Numbered from the stretch's first letter, positions 1 through 12,967 are shown. The stretch is DNA of 64,000 bases from Gorsachius magnificus (GCA_034008185.1 CM067082.1:158169895-158233894); one strand, 5' to 3'. Notes: generated from the sequence alone by a model not told the origin. Made by a program: numbers and translations.

Positions 1-428
1 GGCGCAGCTTCAAACCATTTCCCCTCATCCTATCATCTGTTACCAGGGAGAAGAGGCCGACCCCCCCCCCGGCTCCCCCCTCCTCTCAGGCAGTTGTAGG
101 GAGCACGAGGGCTCCCCTCAGCCTCCTCTGCCCGGCTGAACCCCCCCAGCTCCCCCAGCCGCTCCCCAGCAGCCTGGGGCTCCAGACCCCTCCCCAGCTC
201 CGCTGCCCTTCTCTGGACACGCTCCAGCCCCCCCAGGTCCTTCGGGGAGGGAGGGGCCCAACCCTGACCCCAGCATTCCAGGGGCGGCCCCCCCAGTGCC
301 CAGCACAGGGGCACGGTCCCTGCCCTGCTCCTGCTGGCCACACCACTCCTGATACAAGCCAGGATGCCGCTGGCCCTCTTGGCCACCTGGGCACACTGCT
401 GGCTCATATTCAGCCAGCTGTCAACCAA
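1..428 (-). mobile_element. CR1 LINE fragment, truncated by window edge
   Basis: Read on the minus strand this is the region between the CR1 reverse-transcriptase 3' part and the 3' UTR. It resembles the copies at 12973-13430 and 46378-46795 in order and wording, including the stretches for 'ASGILACIRSG' and 'ELGGFS'. The 3' end lies outside the window. Frames are interrupted, so it is a dead copy. Confidence 0.85.
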
Positions 429-1970
429 TTCAGCAGGATCAGTCAGCCATCTCCAGCCCAAGTGAGGCAATACCCAGAGGATCCTGATGGTCCAGACAGG
501 GCAAGGCTTCCTGACCCTGGGCACACGCGTAAGACAACAGGCTCCAGAGCTGGCCAGGGGCAGAGGCCAGAGCCTACAACTTCACCGCCACTCAGTCTGG
601 CTCCTGACATTTCCTCTGCAAGGAGCCAACCACTCGAGAATGTTTATTTACTTAAAATTTTGCCAAGACTTTGAGAAACCAGCGATTTAGGAATCCTTTT
701 ACCATTGGTATTCCTGCCCGGAGTATTCAATTGCAGAGGGGGAAGTATGGAGCTCTCATTTCGCCCAGCCCACAGCGGGGTCAGCCGGCTCTGACCCGTG
801 TGCTCTTCATCCTCCAGCTTCAGCAACAAGCTTGGCAGTTTCACCAGTTTTTATAAATCCTTTTACTGCTTTCCTGCCAATGTTCATTTATTTCACCTTT
901 TTTTTATTTACAGTGCTCTCTGCACTGTAAATACACAACCTGACCCACCTGAGAGCAACCACCTCCAGCCCACTATGGGTCAGATCCAGACCTCCCATTT
1001 TGCCCAGTTCAGCCACCCAGAACCAATAGCTGCTTTAAGCTCCCCTTACACAACAGAGCATAATTAAACCCATTTACTTCATCCCCTAGTTCTCCTTTTA
1101 CCTGTCCTTAAGGCACCATAAGACAGCGACACCAGGATGGCCAGTGCTGCTGCAGTGATTTTACAGAAGCTCATCTTCCCTTGGAAATACCAATAGAGCC
1201 AATGCAGTGAATTTTGGTCATCCTACCTTGCCTCTGGGGAAATTTTAGTGTCTTAAAAGCAAGGCATCAGATTAAAGATTAAGGCAGGAAGCAGCTGTAG
1301 TCTGAGATCAGGAACATAAAAAGTTAAAAATCCATGTGTCAGGCTCCCCGCACAGCCTGTAAAGTCCTTCTCCGGTGTCTGGGCTGGTCCCATCAGCACC
1401 GAGTCTCCCAATTCTTGGAGAGGAGGAAAGGGCAGCCCCGTGCTGTATGCTTCAGCCGGGAGAAATAAACTGTTCATAAAGCAAAGCACAGTGTGCCTGA
1501 CTCCCATCCTTTTACCACCTCCCGTCAGAAATGAACACACAAGCTCTGCAAGCAGACTGACCAAGCGCCCTCAAGCTCCTTCTTCATCCAGAGTCTCCTG
1601 GTTTAAATCCCACTCCTGGCTCATCCCGTCGAGCAGTTCCAAAGCTCTGCCAGACTCGCAGAGGGGATTTGCCAAGCTGCACGGACCGTGCCCACAGGAC
1701 GCCTTGAGATGTGTCGGCCTGTCATCGTGCCTCTCCTGACAGCTGCCAGTGCCAAGCTGCTCACGAGATCTACCTCCTCGGTCAGAAGGTGCTTCTCTGC
1801 TGGAGGTACTGCTCCAGACACAGGTACAGCACAGAGACATGCAATAACCAGGTAACGTTCTCAGATTTGGAGGTAAGGATTATGAAGCTTCTTCAGAAAG
1901 AACAGAAATGGAAAAAAAGTCACCCAAAACCTAAAGATCAAAAGGATGGAACACCTCTCTTACGAGGAAA
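429..1970. other. Non-coding stretch without recognised gene
   Basis: No open frame here resembles a known protein and no exon with paired splice sites was recognised. The base composition is mixed. The only structure seen is the short hairpin at 906-932. If the promoter near 12.3 kb belongs to a long minus-strand gene, this is intron. Confidence 0.5.
906..932. repeat. Perfect short inverted repeat (11-bp arms, 5-nt loop)
   Basis: The arm ATTTACAGTGC at 906-916 is followed by the loop TCTCT and its exact reverse complement at 922-932. It follows a T-rich run. The function is unknown and chance is possible. Confidence 0.7.
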
Positions 1971-1975
1971 GGCTG

Positions 1976-2040
1976 AGAGATCATCTAGTCTTGGACTAGA
2001 TTATCTCCTGAGGTCACTTCCAACCCTTGCCATTCAGATA
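1976..2040 (+). mobile_element. CR1 3' end remnant
   Basis: The wording matches the usual CR1 3' terminus: 'TTGGACTAGATTATCTCC', then 'GGTCACTTCCAACCCTTGCC'. The element is severely 5'-truncated and old. Confidence 0.6.
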
Positions 2041-2044
2041 GGGT

Positions 2045-2330
2045 TGTTCAGCCTAGAGAATGCTCCAGGGAGACCTTATTGCAGCCTTTTGATACTTAAA
2101 GGGGTTGATAAGAAAGATGGGGACAGACTTAAAGGCCCTGCAGAGGGCCCAGCCCAATTGGGCGAGGGTCAACAAGGCCAAGGGCTGGGTCCTGCCCTGG
2201 GGTCACCACAACCCCACGCAGCGCTCCAGGCGTGGGGAGAGGGGCTGGAAAGCTGCCCAGCGGAAAAGGCCCTGGGGGGGTTGGTCGACAGGGGGCTGAA
2301 TATGAGCCAGCAGCGAAGCCAGCAGCAGCG
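2045..2330 (+). mobile_element. CR1 fragments, two abutting pieces
   Basis: Bases 2060-2130 resemble the CR1 segment coding for a short run before 'KDGDR'. Bases 2135-2330 match the later reverse-transcriptase tail, also found at 12575-12608 and 12973-13100. The second piece preserves the uninterrupted form of the site that is split by an insertion at 12609, so it serves as an empty-site reference. Confidence 0.75.
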
Positions 2331-5300
2331 ACCGGCAGCACCAGAACACAAGACCTCAGGCAAGTTGCGAATGCAGTCAGGCACCACGAACCATAGCTGC
2401 CAATGCAGCATTGGTACCCAAACCTAAAATGGGCAAATAAAAATTTCCCAGCTATTGGCCAGCCATGGCTTTGCTTCCAGCAAACTCCAGCCGAAACCCA
2501 GTCCTGGAGTCTGCTCCCCAGGTAGCAGCGTACCTTTCCTCGAAGCCGTGTTTGCTGGTCTATTTTGAGCACCTTCTGCAGGCTGAGCTTAAGTGAGACC
2601 CAAAGACCTTCGCTGAATGTGGGGCTTGAGGTTTCCAAAATTTCACAGTAATGCTGATCCACCTGCACCACCTACGAGTATGTTCTGATTACCCACCAGC
2701 ATTTAGTGGCACACAACTGCTGTTCCCTACCACAGGCAAGACAAAGCACCCAGCCAGCCCAGGGGCACAGAATCGATCGAGTATCAGGATGAGTGCAACT
2801 GCTACCTCATTTTCTTTTTTCCTCCCTGTTTGGTCAGTACAAGACGGCGCTTTTTTGTGCTTCATGAGACCTACAGCCACCTCTCCTCACACCCAGCCCA
2901 GCTCTGGAGCCACGTTAAACTCTGTGGTTCTGCAGAGCACATTCTCCCTTGACTGACTTTTTTTTTTGCTGTGACTAAATCCTAGAGCAAAAGGATCAAG
3001 ACGCACTGGAGGCTGATACGGTTTTGCAGGAAGTAAAATAATTGGAGATTAAGCCCGTGCAAAACCAAAACACTGCCCTGGGAGCAGGATGCCACAGGCT
3101 GATGAAAGGATTAGGGCTCTGCAGAAGAGCCACCACTGAGGAGACAAGTCGCTGCTTTAAGATTTGTAATCCTGGTCGTCTCACAGCAAACCTGGAGTCT
3201 TCCTGGTCATATCCCTGGAGGAGCAGGCTCTGCAGCTTGCTACAGGTCCATGGAGATGAGCCTCTGACTGAAACACATCCCACAAGGTAGAGCTTCGTGT
3301 CTGCTGGCTCAGCCAGCCTGCTGAGTTGCCATGCATCAAGGCAGCATGCTGGAAATATGGGAACTGCTCAAGTTCAAGGAGTTCTCTGGGCTAAACAGGC
3401 ACTGTCTTGTCCCAGAGCACTTATTCCCGTGTGGCTTCAGGCTTTCACCAGCACAGAAACAGGCTGCACCTCCGAAACAGAAAACATTACCTGTTCTCTA
3501 GATGTTACACACACAAAAGGAGACAGAGGCTTAAACCCAGAGTATTCAAAACACAACTAACAGGGGCTGCAGGGTCAGGGATACCTCATGCTTTTATCTG
3601 GGGCTGCAACCAGACTTGTCTTGGGTCAGGGCTTTCTGTCATGGAAAGTTTTACAGAGCGCACAATTTACATTTTTGAAAGCTGGTAGCATTACTTCAGC
3701 CAGCATCTTGTGTGAGCAACGCAGTTTTAGGAAGCATTAGCTCTGCCTGCTGTTCTCCAACCAAGCAGCAAAGCAAGTATTTACCCAATTACATGGTAGA
3801 ATTATTTTGTACTGAGCAAAACCCACAACAGCAAAACTATTTTAACACAGGCATGCAAGCCCAGGAGAAGTCTGTGTTACATTAAGCACTGCTGTAGGAT
3901 CAGTTCTTTCCCATGCCAGCCTCAGTGGCAAAGCAGGAGTTTGGTGTACAGTGAAGGTAACCAGAAGCTGAAGTGGGAGCCATTAGCTTCCATGGTTGTG
4001 AAGCCTTAGTCCCCAATATGTGACCCCTCTCATCCCCCAGGCCATGGTTTGCCCTGGATGAGCTCCCCAAAGAGATGATCCCCCAGGAACGCCCCTCACC
4101 ACCCGCTTGACTCCCACACGCTGCTCCATCCTCAAAACTGGAAGGGTTTCCTATAGCTGGATGTCAGGACACTGCCGTGACTCTGAAGCAAAGCTTTGTC
4201 CTCCCCAGCACCTCCCATCCTGGGGAACTCTTCTCCAGTCACAGCTGTTATTCATGTCCTGGTGCCAGGCAGCACCAGGGAGGACACAAGGGTGCACAGA
4301 AGCTGGGAGCTCCTGCTCAGGATCAGACAGTCCATCTTCATGGTGGGGTGGAGATCAGACCCCAGGGACCTGCACTGGTCATCTGGAAAAGGGACACCAG
4401 TGAGGTGGCAATGTTTACTGAAAACATCAGTTATGCAAGGGTAGAAACAAGGACAAAAGAACAGAACATGTCGGGTTTGTCCACAGCAAGCAGCTGGGCA
4501 GAGGCAGAGCCAGGGCAGTACCCAGGGCAAGGCAGACAGCTCCCTTCCTCACCTGCCTGGCTCATACCACTCCTGCTTCCACCCAGGACGATGCCACATT
4601 TCTTGGAATCACCACCCCGATGCCAAGCTCTGATCTGCCCATCTCACAGGGACAGGGGAAGACTGGGAAAGCCAGGAAGGTGCTCAGGACGGGGGTGACC
4701 GCAGGCCCAGAGGAGCTGTGCGACTCAGACCAAGCTTCCTTCAGCCTGGACAAGCAGCAATGCCCAGGTGATGCCATGTGCAGACCCAGGCAAGTCACCA
4801 TGGTAGACGCATTTATAACTCCAGTAGAGATGACCTGCTCACTGCCTCTCCCAGTTGAAGATGAGGGACGTGACACTATCCCAAGCTGGGTCAGCCTGAG
4901 GATGAAGGAGCCACGCTGCTGGCCAGCAGCACACCATGGAGAACCTGCTGCAGGACAGGTTGGGAGCCTGGGCTGCTGCACAGCTCAGAGGTCAGCTACA
5001 GACATGGCACCAGTGCCCAATCCGAGGGGAGAAGCAAACTGGGAATGCATCCCTGTTCCCAGTTACTGTGCCAGTGCCTGCTGACAGCCCTTATTGGTTT
5101 TAGGGACAGCCTCCCTGGTCTCGAGGCAGCCCATGGCCCTGAGAGCAGACCCTCTTATCTCGTGGCCGTCTGCCAGAGGAAAGGGTTGTCTTGCTCCCAC
5201 CACGGCACATGCCAGGCAGCATGGGAAGGCAGGCACGCAGAAGATGAGCCCTGGAGCCAGTGCCAAGGACAGGGCAGGAGCCAGGGCGGAGGGAAGCAGG

Positions 5301-7204
5301 GCTGGCTCTCCCAGCAGCTTCACCACTGCAGGTCACTGCCCTCAGCCACAGAAATGCCAGATGTCCCATGTTCAACCTGAGTCAAGCACCAGGTCTCAAG
5401 TGGCCTCTCAAGCTTCCAGTGTCCCTATTTTGGGGACATGCATTGTGTTTGAGACATGCCCATGTTTCCTCCCCAGCCTCCCCCGAGACAGCAGTACACC
5501 ACCACAGACTATTGAACACGCAGGACGATCCCACCTACCACGAGAGTCCCAAAATCATCCGGCTCTGAGCAGTGCAGTGAAGACTGCCCTGCCGCAAAGC
5601 CCTTGAACCCTGCTCCTCAGGGTAAGCTCCTCCTAAGTAAGCACCCATGCAATGTGTGCTCCAAATCCACCTACACTCACAGCTCCACGCCTGTCTACAG
5701 CTGCTCCTGGCCCTCCAGCCAGGAGATGTAGACCTGAGCCTAGGAAAGGGGCTGCTGGAGATGTCCCACACTACAGTTGGCACCAATTCCAGCAGCTGAG
5801 ACCACAGAGAAGAAGTCACCCACCACACAAGGGGAGCACCCCAACAGCATCCCAGACCTCTGGGCAAGGCAGGAGCAAAGCTCCATGCTGCAGGGCAACA
5901 CCAATGCATTTTTCCAGAGTCCTCCAGTCCCTCCTGACACCACAGGTCCTCACTCTGCCCCAGACGAGACAGAGGGTCTCCCAGTAGGGCATGGATGAGA
6001 CTAAAACACACCCTACAAGGAGACAGAGTCACACTGAACTTCAGCCAGGCGAGTCTCAACTTTCACAGGCCCCACTCGAGAAGCACAATTAAGCTTAATT
6101 CCCAAAATAACTGCTTTAAAATTGCTCCTCACTGAAAGTTGGACAAGTACAGATGTGTGGCACCACAAAATCCACCAGAACCATCCAAACCTTTGTGCCA
6201 AGTGGCTGAGGTTTAGCAGCATCAAGAAGAAGATGCCACCACCCAGAGCGGGGCACAAGACCTGCCCGAGGCCAGCACACCAGAGTCCCATCTCTCCTAC
6301 CCCTTTCCTCCCCAGCCAGCTTTTATCCCACATTTCCCCCCTCTGGACTTCAAGCCTAAACTCAAGACAATCCCACCTCCATTCAGCCTCTGCTCCTCAT
6401 ATTACAGAAGGTTTTTTTGGCTTCCTCCAGAAGCAGGAGGAAGCACTGAGAAGAGAAAAAGAGCAACTCCCTGCTTGTAGCTGGGCCGAGGCCAAAAGCA
6501 GCCAAGAACAGCAAGGACAGGACCGTCCCGCTGAGCCCTGCAGCAAGCCAAGCACCGGCAGTTCAAAGGAGAGCAGCTGCTAAAACCCAGTCTAGCGGCT
6601 CAACCGGCTTCCCCACAAAGACTTAGATCATGAGACGGCTCTCAAAATGAAAAGCCCGGTTCCCAACCCAGAGACCATCCCTTCAGAGGGAACTGGGATT
6701 CCAAATTTACTCCTTATTGAGCTGCTGAATGTAGGCAGAGGTTTTAAGTGTCATTAGGGAAACGCTGAGTTGCACTTGGGAGTTTTCCCAAACTCCATCT
6801 GAAACAGCACCAGGGTTTGTAACTGCAACCATTAAAGTTTAATGGGATAAGCAAGGGAAATGCCAAGGGTGTCAGAGAGCTGTATCGGAGATCTTTGGTT
6901 GTTCTCACCTGCATGAGCCCCAGCTAGGCTTGCAAAACGCAGCGCAGCAGAGAAATCAAATATTAGCCACTTCAGACAAGTCTGTTGTCTGGAAACGTCA
7001 GCTAAGGTACACAGCAAATGATGTTCTAGCTACAGCAGAAGACTAGAGACCACTCTCCAAGCAGGAGAGCCAAGGACAGCCTCATAAGTGCTGTTCTGAC
7101 TGAGCTCACCCAGCTTTGCAGCAGCCAAAGCACCCGGGCATTTGGATTAAAGCACAGAACAGGAAGGGCAGCACCTCGACCAGCAATTCACAACCCATCC
7201 GTGT
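2331..7204. other. Non-coding stretch, no recognised gene
   Basis: I examined both strands for conserved protein segments flanked by splice sites and recognised none. Open frames of 90-180 codons occur but are short, overlap in several frames and resemble nothing known. There is moderate GC, no tandem repeats and no clear mobile element. It is probably intron or intergenic DNA. Confidence 0.45.
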
Positions 7205-7432
7205 CACAAGAGGATCTCTCTGGAGGTTTAGGTTAGACATTAAGAAAAATTCCTTTCCCAAAAGGGTTGTGAAGCACTGGAAGGGGCTGCCCAGGGGTCA
7301 AGTCCCCATCCCTGGGGATATTTAAAAGCTGGGCAGACAAGGTGCTTAGGACAGGGTGTAGTAGTGGACAGGTACAGTTGGGCTCAATGATCTTAAAGGT
7401 CTTTTCCAACCAAATGATTCTGTCATTCTCAC
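7205..7432 (+). mobile_element. CR1 3' fragment
   Basis: It shows the CR1 3' wording in order: 'TTTAGGTTAGACATTAAG', 'GTGAAGCACTGGAAGGGGCT', then 'CTTTTCCAACCAAATGATTC'. It is a 5'-truncated copy with its 3' end near 7430. Confidence 0.85.
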
Positions 7433-10164
7433 AGCTGGACCCCAGCTGGATTTTAAACCACATCACTTAAACAGCACAAGCTTCAAGCTAGATCTGTAGC
7501 TCGGAAGCCAGGCTCCCATTTTAAGAGCAGCAGGTGCCCCCCACACTGGAAGCAGCAGCAGTTTGCAGCACACCGAGCTGTCTCCCGATACCCAGATGGC
7601 AGAGCCGGCACGCCAAACTGCATCGCCCATGGATGCTGCAACAAGGGTGGCTGGCCTTACCCCCGCCGAGCCCTTCCAGCGACTGAAGCCCAGCCCTCTG
7701 ATTTCCTCCACCAGTTCCCGGCCAACCCTTCCATCCACCAGCAGGCAGATGCCTGGGCAGCTCCTGCTTTGTTTCCACCATGAGTCACATCAGCTCACAA
7801 GCAGCGGCATGAGCCCGGGGACAAGGGACACACCAGGAGCAGAGGAGAAGGTGGCAGCACTCACCACACCTCATGGGACTGTAGACTCTACTGTAGACTC
7901 CACTGTTGCCCTGGAAGAAGGTTTTTAGGTTACAGCTCAGCCTCCTACACAGGTACAGAAGTGAGAGAATGGGGCTAAATACCCCTTGCCATACCCTGGG
8001 GTGCAACCTGCCACAGGACAGCTTCAGAGCAAGGTGCAAAGCGACCAGATGCCACACCAGACTGCAGTACCTGGAGCTTTATCACAAAGAGTCACGGCCC
8101 ACCTGACAAATTTACGCATCCCAAAAGGGCTGGGGATCAGGTCACAGCTGCTGCATCAGGTCTTAGAATAGAAGAGAGCAACGGGTGGCAGGCAGCCTAC
8201 AGGAATGCTCTTCCCAGAGCTTCCTTAAGCTGGAAGCACAGACCTAGGCTCCATACACAAAGCGTGTAGGCTCTGAGCAGATGCATGCTTTTGTCAGCCT
8301 AAAAACCTCCCAAGCAAGCTAAAGAATACAGATACTGCGTTCACTCCAGTGGCCTAAATAAGTGAAGTCATGGAAGAACCATTCCAGCAGCAAAAAGAAT
8401 CTCAGACAGGAACACGGGTGAGGGGCTTGTCATTCTGGCATGAACAAGCTGAATATTCAGGATAGCAAAGGAAGCTCAAGCGACTTGTCCTGCAAGCAGA
8501 AACTCCCACAAAGCTGTGACTTCCAGCTCAGCCCCTCAATTTTTTTTATATTAAGGCTGGGCACTCACCCAGCTTCAAGAAGAACCAGCTCTATTTCAGC
8601 TTTTTAACAACCACCTCGCTTCCCCCCAGAAGCTTCTCAGCTTCCCATTCCCTCCCAGAAACACCAGTGCGGAACACAACCCTGCTGCCCAAGTCCTCTG
8701 GTGCGGAGCAAAGCACACTTTGGAGTTACAAGCTCAGTTTTGGCAGATGTTTCTCAATGATCTGTATGAGAAGGAATTGCTGGCCTGGCCAATATCCTTA
8801 ATATTAACCAGCATTTAAAACCACAAAGAATTCAGTGCTACAGATCGGGATCAGCTTTACGAGGCAGACCTGGCAACTGCTGGAGCAGCTGGTGTAAGAG
8901 GCCTCAGACTTCATGCAGAAGCAGCTCAATTCACCCCTGGGAAGAGGCGAAGCATGCCAACATCAGATCTAGGGCACATCCGAGCTGGAAAAGTCAGGAA
9001 TTTTATGCTAATATCTGATGCCACCCACAGAATTACTTTAGGAAAACCATACAAGCGCTTTGCGCTCACCTGCAGCATCCCAGCAGTTATCTGAGATGTT
9101 GCAAGACCATCTCTGAGAGACCAGCAGGAAAATCCTCTCTACAGGCAAATAATAACCAGGGTAGCCAAGAAATCTGCCTCCATCCTCCTTCCACCTCTTT
9201 TCCTTAGCAGGAAGGAGGGCACCAGGAACATCCATGCACACCCGAGGCTCCCAGGCGCGAGACCGACTGCTCTCCAGCTCCGGGCATGTTCCCACGGCCC
9301 AGCTGGCTGCGCTGGCAAGCGCCAAGGAAGCCACAGGGCCTCGCAGCGCAACCGGAGCCAACGCCCTCCGAATCGATCCATCCTTCCTCACAATATTAGT
9401 GAGAAATGGGTGTTTTATCCCAAACTTGTTAAAGACCCAGCTCTGGTGACCACAGCCAAAAGCGGGCTGGATGTGCTCCGTCCCACCCGCTACCACATTC
9501 CGGTTGGGATAACCTCGTTGGCATGAGCCACCAAAAGCCAGGAGACACAAGTTCCTGGCAGGATTTCCAGGGCTCCAGTTTAACAAGTACCTTCTTTGCC
9601 TAAAACTGGAGTTAGCGCCAAAGCAGGACTGGGATTTTCTCCGTAGTCCTAACCTACCCCAATACCCCTTGGGAGCAGCGCCAAAGAAACTCAGTTGCCC
9701 TGTTTCAGCCCATAATGCTGCTGGCTGAGGGCTGAGCACCTGACTTCTGGAATGAGCCACCGCATGTAAAAAATGGGAAGAGTTTTTCCCTGCAGCTGGG
9801 AACCTCTACGGCACAGCAGATGAATGCACCTATCTCCATAGCCAAACTAACCATGTTTGATAGCAGTCCAAGCTCAAGAGCCGCAGGCGCCTGCTCCAAG
9901 GGTTAATAAACCACTGCTACGATAGAAAACTTGCACCAAGGAAACTCTATGAGCCCACACCTTGCCCCAGGAGATGCCATCCTCACTCCCCAGCTGCAGC
10001 CCCGCTCCTGCAGATCTCAGCAAGCTCCTCATCCATCGGGATCACCTACAATGCAGCAGAGAAGCAAAGAGTGGGGGGACTGGAGGGGCCAGTTCTGGTG
10101 TCACCGGTATACGAGAGACTGGAATGTGTGGGAGCAGGCCCAGGGAGAGGGGCTGTGAGGAGGT
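7433..10164. other. Non-coding stretch, no recognised gene
   Basis: No exon, RNA gene or clear repeat was recognised. A 240-codon minus-strand open frame at 9038-9760 has no resemblance to a known protein that I can identify and no coding-like composition. A short imperfect duplication occurs near 7880-7905. Confidence 0.45.
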
Positions 10165-10530
10165 TATAGGGAACAGAGTATTTATTGCACAAGGAGAGGC
10201 TGGGAGAGGTGCGATCATCCAGCCTGGAGAAGAGGAGGTTGGGGGATCACATCAACATGTACGAAGACCTAGTGGGGGAGAAAAGAAGAATCCAGCGCTC
10301 TTCCCAAGCGACAGGACACAAGAAAATGGGCATGAACTGGAACACAGCAAACCCCATTCAAGCATAAGAAAAAACCCAACAACTTTCTTTAGTGTGAGGG
10401 TGAATATGGAACAGGTTGTCCAGATAGATTGTGGAGTCTTCATTCTTGGAGGTGCTCAAAAGCTCCAATGCCTGGTGCTCCAGGATGCCAGACCAGGCCA
10501 TCTCCAGAGGTCCCTGCCACCTCAGCCATC
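10165..10530 (+). mobile_element. Old CR1 copy
   Basis: It has CR1 order but diverged wording: 'GGCTGGGAGAGGTG', 'CCAGCCTGGAGAAGAGGA', 'GAACAGGTTGTCCAGA', and a 3' part reading 'GGAGGTGCTCAAAAGC'. It is more diverged than the copies at 46-50 kb, hence older. Confidence 0.7.
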
Positions 10531-11440
10531 CCAATGATCCACAACCACAGGAGCTGGCTGCTTCTTTTTGCACTAAAAACACCCAGACAGCAAAAGAAGG
10601 GTCACAGATCACGCCAGCTGGTACAACCCAGCCACAGAAGCAAACAGCAAGTCCAGAGAGCACCATTTTCTAAGGCAAAAAAACCCCAGATTTTTCCCCA
10701 AATAGCAGAAAAACAGTTTTCAGCAGAGACAAGAGATGATTCCTCTTCTACAAGGTATCTAGTCAAGCACTGCTCCCAACCCTGCAGCCACTGCCTCCCA
10801 CAGAAACCCAGGCATTCACTTACATCTAAAGTTACTCTACAATTATCCAGAGCCCCAGGAGGGAGCATCTGGAGTTGCTTCTTGAAAGCAGGAGCATGAC
10901 AGATCCAGATGAACAATTTCTCTTCCCACCCGTGCTGCTGATCCTGCCATACCACGCATGGGTCACCGGACATCGCAAGGGGACATCGGTGGCTTTAACT
11001 TTCTGAATGCGACTCTGTGGGAAGTCTGTACAGTAACTCCAGAAAAGAAAAAAAAACCACAAACCAACCCACTCGATATTTCTAATTCTGAGAGTATTCT
11101 GATTGTTTCAAACCAGTTTCAGCAGGAGACTCTGCTGCCACCTTCTGAGATCGCCGTTACTGCAGGTGCCCCCAAAATGACTAAAAATAGCTTGTTTCCC
11201 CCCCCAGTTATGTCATCAAACCAAGGGAAGGGCTGACTTTTGCAAAGAAAAATCCAACCCTCCCCACTAAGGGAGCACTGGTCTCTGCAAGTATCCCAGC
11301 CTTGGCCTTCAGCTCGAGCTTCACCTCCCCCACACAACATAAAAATAGGTTTAAACAAGAGAAACTAGAGCAGCCCATTTGCAGTCGACGCAGACGGAGC
11401 TTGCTGACCTTTGAGGCAGCAGTCCTAACTATAGTCAGAA
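10531..11440. other. Non-coding stretch, no recognised gene
   Basis: I saw nothing beyond short random open frames. It leads up to the AT palindrome at 11442. Confidence 0.45.
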
Positions 11441-11441
11441 T

Positions 11442-11490
11442 ATAGATATAAAGATATATAAAGCAATGCTTTATATATCTTTATATCTAT
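11442..11490. repeat. 49-bp AT-rich near-perfect palindrome
   Basis: A 24-nt left arm (11442-11465) is followed by a single A at 11466 and the exact 24-nt reverse complement (11467-11490). Only three or four G/C bases fall in each arm. The structure could extrude as a cruciform or fold as a long RNA hairpin with almost no loop. It lies about 0.8 kb inside the presumed minus-strand gene start. Confidence 0.95.
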
Positions 11491-12168
11491 TTTATGCATA
11501 TGCAAATAGCACTCCCAGCTTAGCACCACGATCAATAGACAAGCCAGTCCAGCACTGTTATGGAACACATTTTAAGACATTTCATCAACTCTTCATCTTG
11601 TTTGCAGCCTGGGGAGAGAAGCAGAAGGGTAAATCAGCCCCTGATGGGTGTCAGGACAGTGGCAGAGCAGTGGGTGCAGACCTGTCCCACGGCTGAGCAC
11701 AGGGGGGTTGCCCAGAAGGCCGTGAGGCCACAGTAGCGCTCCCCCCAAGCCCTGCACTCACACATAGAACAAGTTTTTCTGTGAGGGAAGAGAGGCCCCA
11801 GCCCTCGGAGCAGGCGCACCGACGGGGAGATGCTCAGCTCGGACAGGGCCAAGCCCGAAACCACCACGAGGAAAAAAAGCAAAGCTGGAGAAGCCAAGTG
11901 GGGCTCCAGCCACCCCTGGCAGGGCTTCAGGACCAGGGGCCGTGGGTCACCGAGGGTCCAGGCAGCCACGGCCCACGGGACGGGGCAGCCCCCCAGCCCC
12001 AGGGCTGAGGGAGGGCCGCTCTGCCGGGGGCACGGCAGGGCCCGCTGGCGGCCCCTCCGCCCCAGGGGGGTGCACAGCGCCGAGGAGCCCCGAGGCGGGG
12101 CGGACGCGGGCCGCTCCACCCCCCCCCCGCTTCCCGCCCCGCGGCGGGGCCCGCAGCCCGGCCTCACT

Positions 12169-12330
12169 GCCCGGCGGCGGCCATAGCCCGCCCTGCTCCT
12201 GCTCCTTCTCCCTCTGGGGCCGCGGCCCGCCTGGGCCGCCTCGCGCCACCAACAACTTTTCAATCCTGCCGCCATCTTGGGCGGCGGCGCGCCCCCCACC
12301 CCCCCGCCTGCCCCCCCACCCCCGGCCCCG
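12169..12330 (-). other. Candidate first exon of a minus-strand gene (CCM2 by synteny only)
   Basis: The minus strand shows a YY1-like element with an ATG at 12275 and an open frame beginning MAAGLKSCWW. A possible splice donor (GTGAGG, complement 12163-12168) would end the exon at 12169. In human, CCM2 lies divergently next to SNHG15 and MYO1G and has a very long first intron. That fits 12 kb without recognisable exons, but no CCM2 protein segment was found here. The exon could equally be an untranslated leader or belong to another gene. Confidence 0.3.
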
Positions 12331-12417
12331 CCCCCCCGTGGCCACGCCCACATCATAACCCTGCCCACTCATTTAACCCCGCCCATTCACCGTAGCCCCG
12401 CCCACCCGCGCCAACCC

Positions 12418-12608
12418 CGTTTAACATCTTTATCAATGACTGGGACGAGGGGATCGAGGGCACCCTCAGTCGGTTTGCAGAGGACACCGAGCTGGGCGGG
12501 AGTGTGGGTCTGCTGGGGGGGAGGGGGGCTCTGCAGAGGGACCTGGCCAGGCTGGATCCATGGGCCCAGCCCAGCTGGGTGAGGGTCAACAAGGCCAAGG
12601 GCCGGGTC
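12418..12608 (+). mobile_element. CR1 host element, 5' part
   Basis: This is diverged CR1 reverse-transcriptase sequence. The segment for 'FNIFINDWDEG' and 'LSRFAEDTELGG' is visible, with the catalytic box degenerated. It is interrupted at 12609 by a second CR1 on the opposite strand and resumes at 12973. Confidence 0.85.
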
Positions 12609-12967
12609 ATAGAATCATAGAATCATGGAATGTTTTGGGTGGGAAGGGACCCCTAGAGGTCACCCAGCCCAACCCCCCTGCAGCAGCAGGGACACCTTGA
12701 ACCACATCAGGTTGCTCACAGCCCCGGCCAACCTGGCCTGGAATGGTCCCAGGGATGGGGCCTCCACCCCCTCTCTGGGCAACCCCTGCCAGGCTTTCAC
12801 CACCCTCCCTGGAAAGAATTTCTGTCTTAGATCCAGCCTAAACCTGCCCTGCTTCAGTTTAAAGCCATCCCGCCTTGTCCTGTCACAGTTGGCCCTACTA
12901 AAAAGCTTGTCCCCCCCTTTCCTCTGGGCCCCCTTCAGCCCCCTCTGCTCCAGGCTGAACAACCCCA
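12609..12967 (-). mobile_element. CR1 copy inserted into another CR1, with 5-bp target duplication
   Basis: The minus-strand CR1 3' end, with the ATAGAATCATAGAATC microsatellite, begins at 12609. The element then reads 359 bp upstream to 12967. GGGTC flanks it on both sides (12604-12608 and 12968-12972). The uninterrupted sequence at the related site near 2185 has GGGTC once, which supports a true target-site duplication. Confidence 0.9.

Noticed and set aside
1595..1615. GGTTTAAATCC resembling a tRNA T-arm
   Set aside because: The conserved GGTTCGA core is changed and no matching A-box or acceptor stem is nearby.
9038..9760. 240-codon minus-strand open frame
   Set aside because: There is no recognisable domain, no splice or promoter context and no coding-like pattern. 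It is treated as chance.
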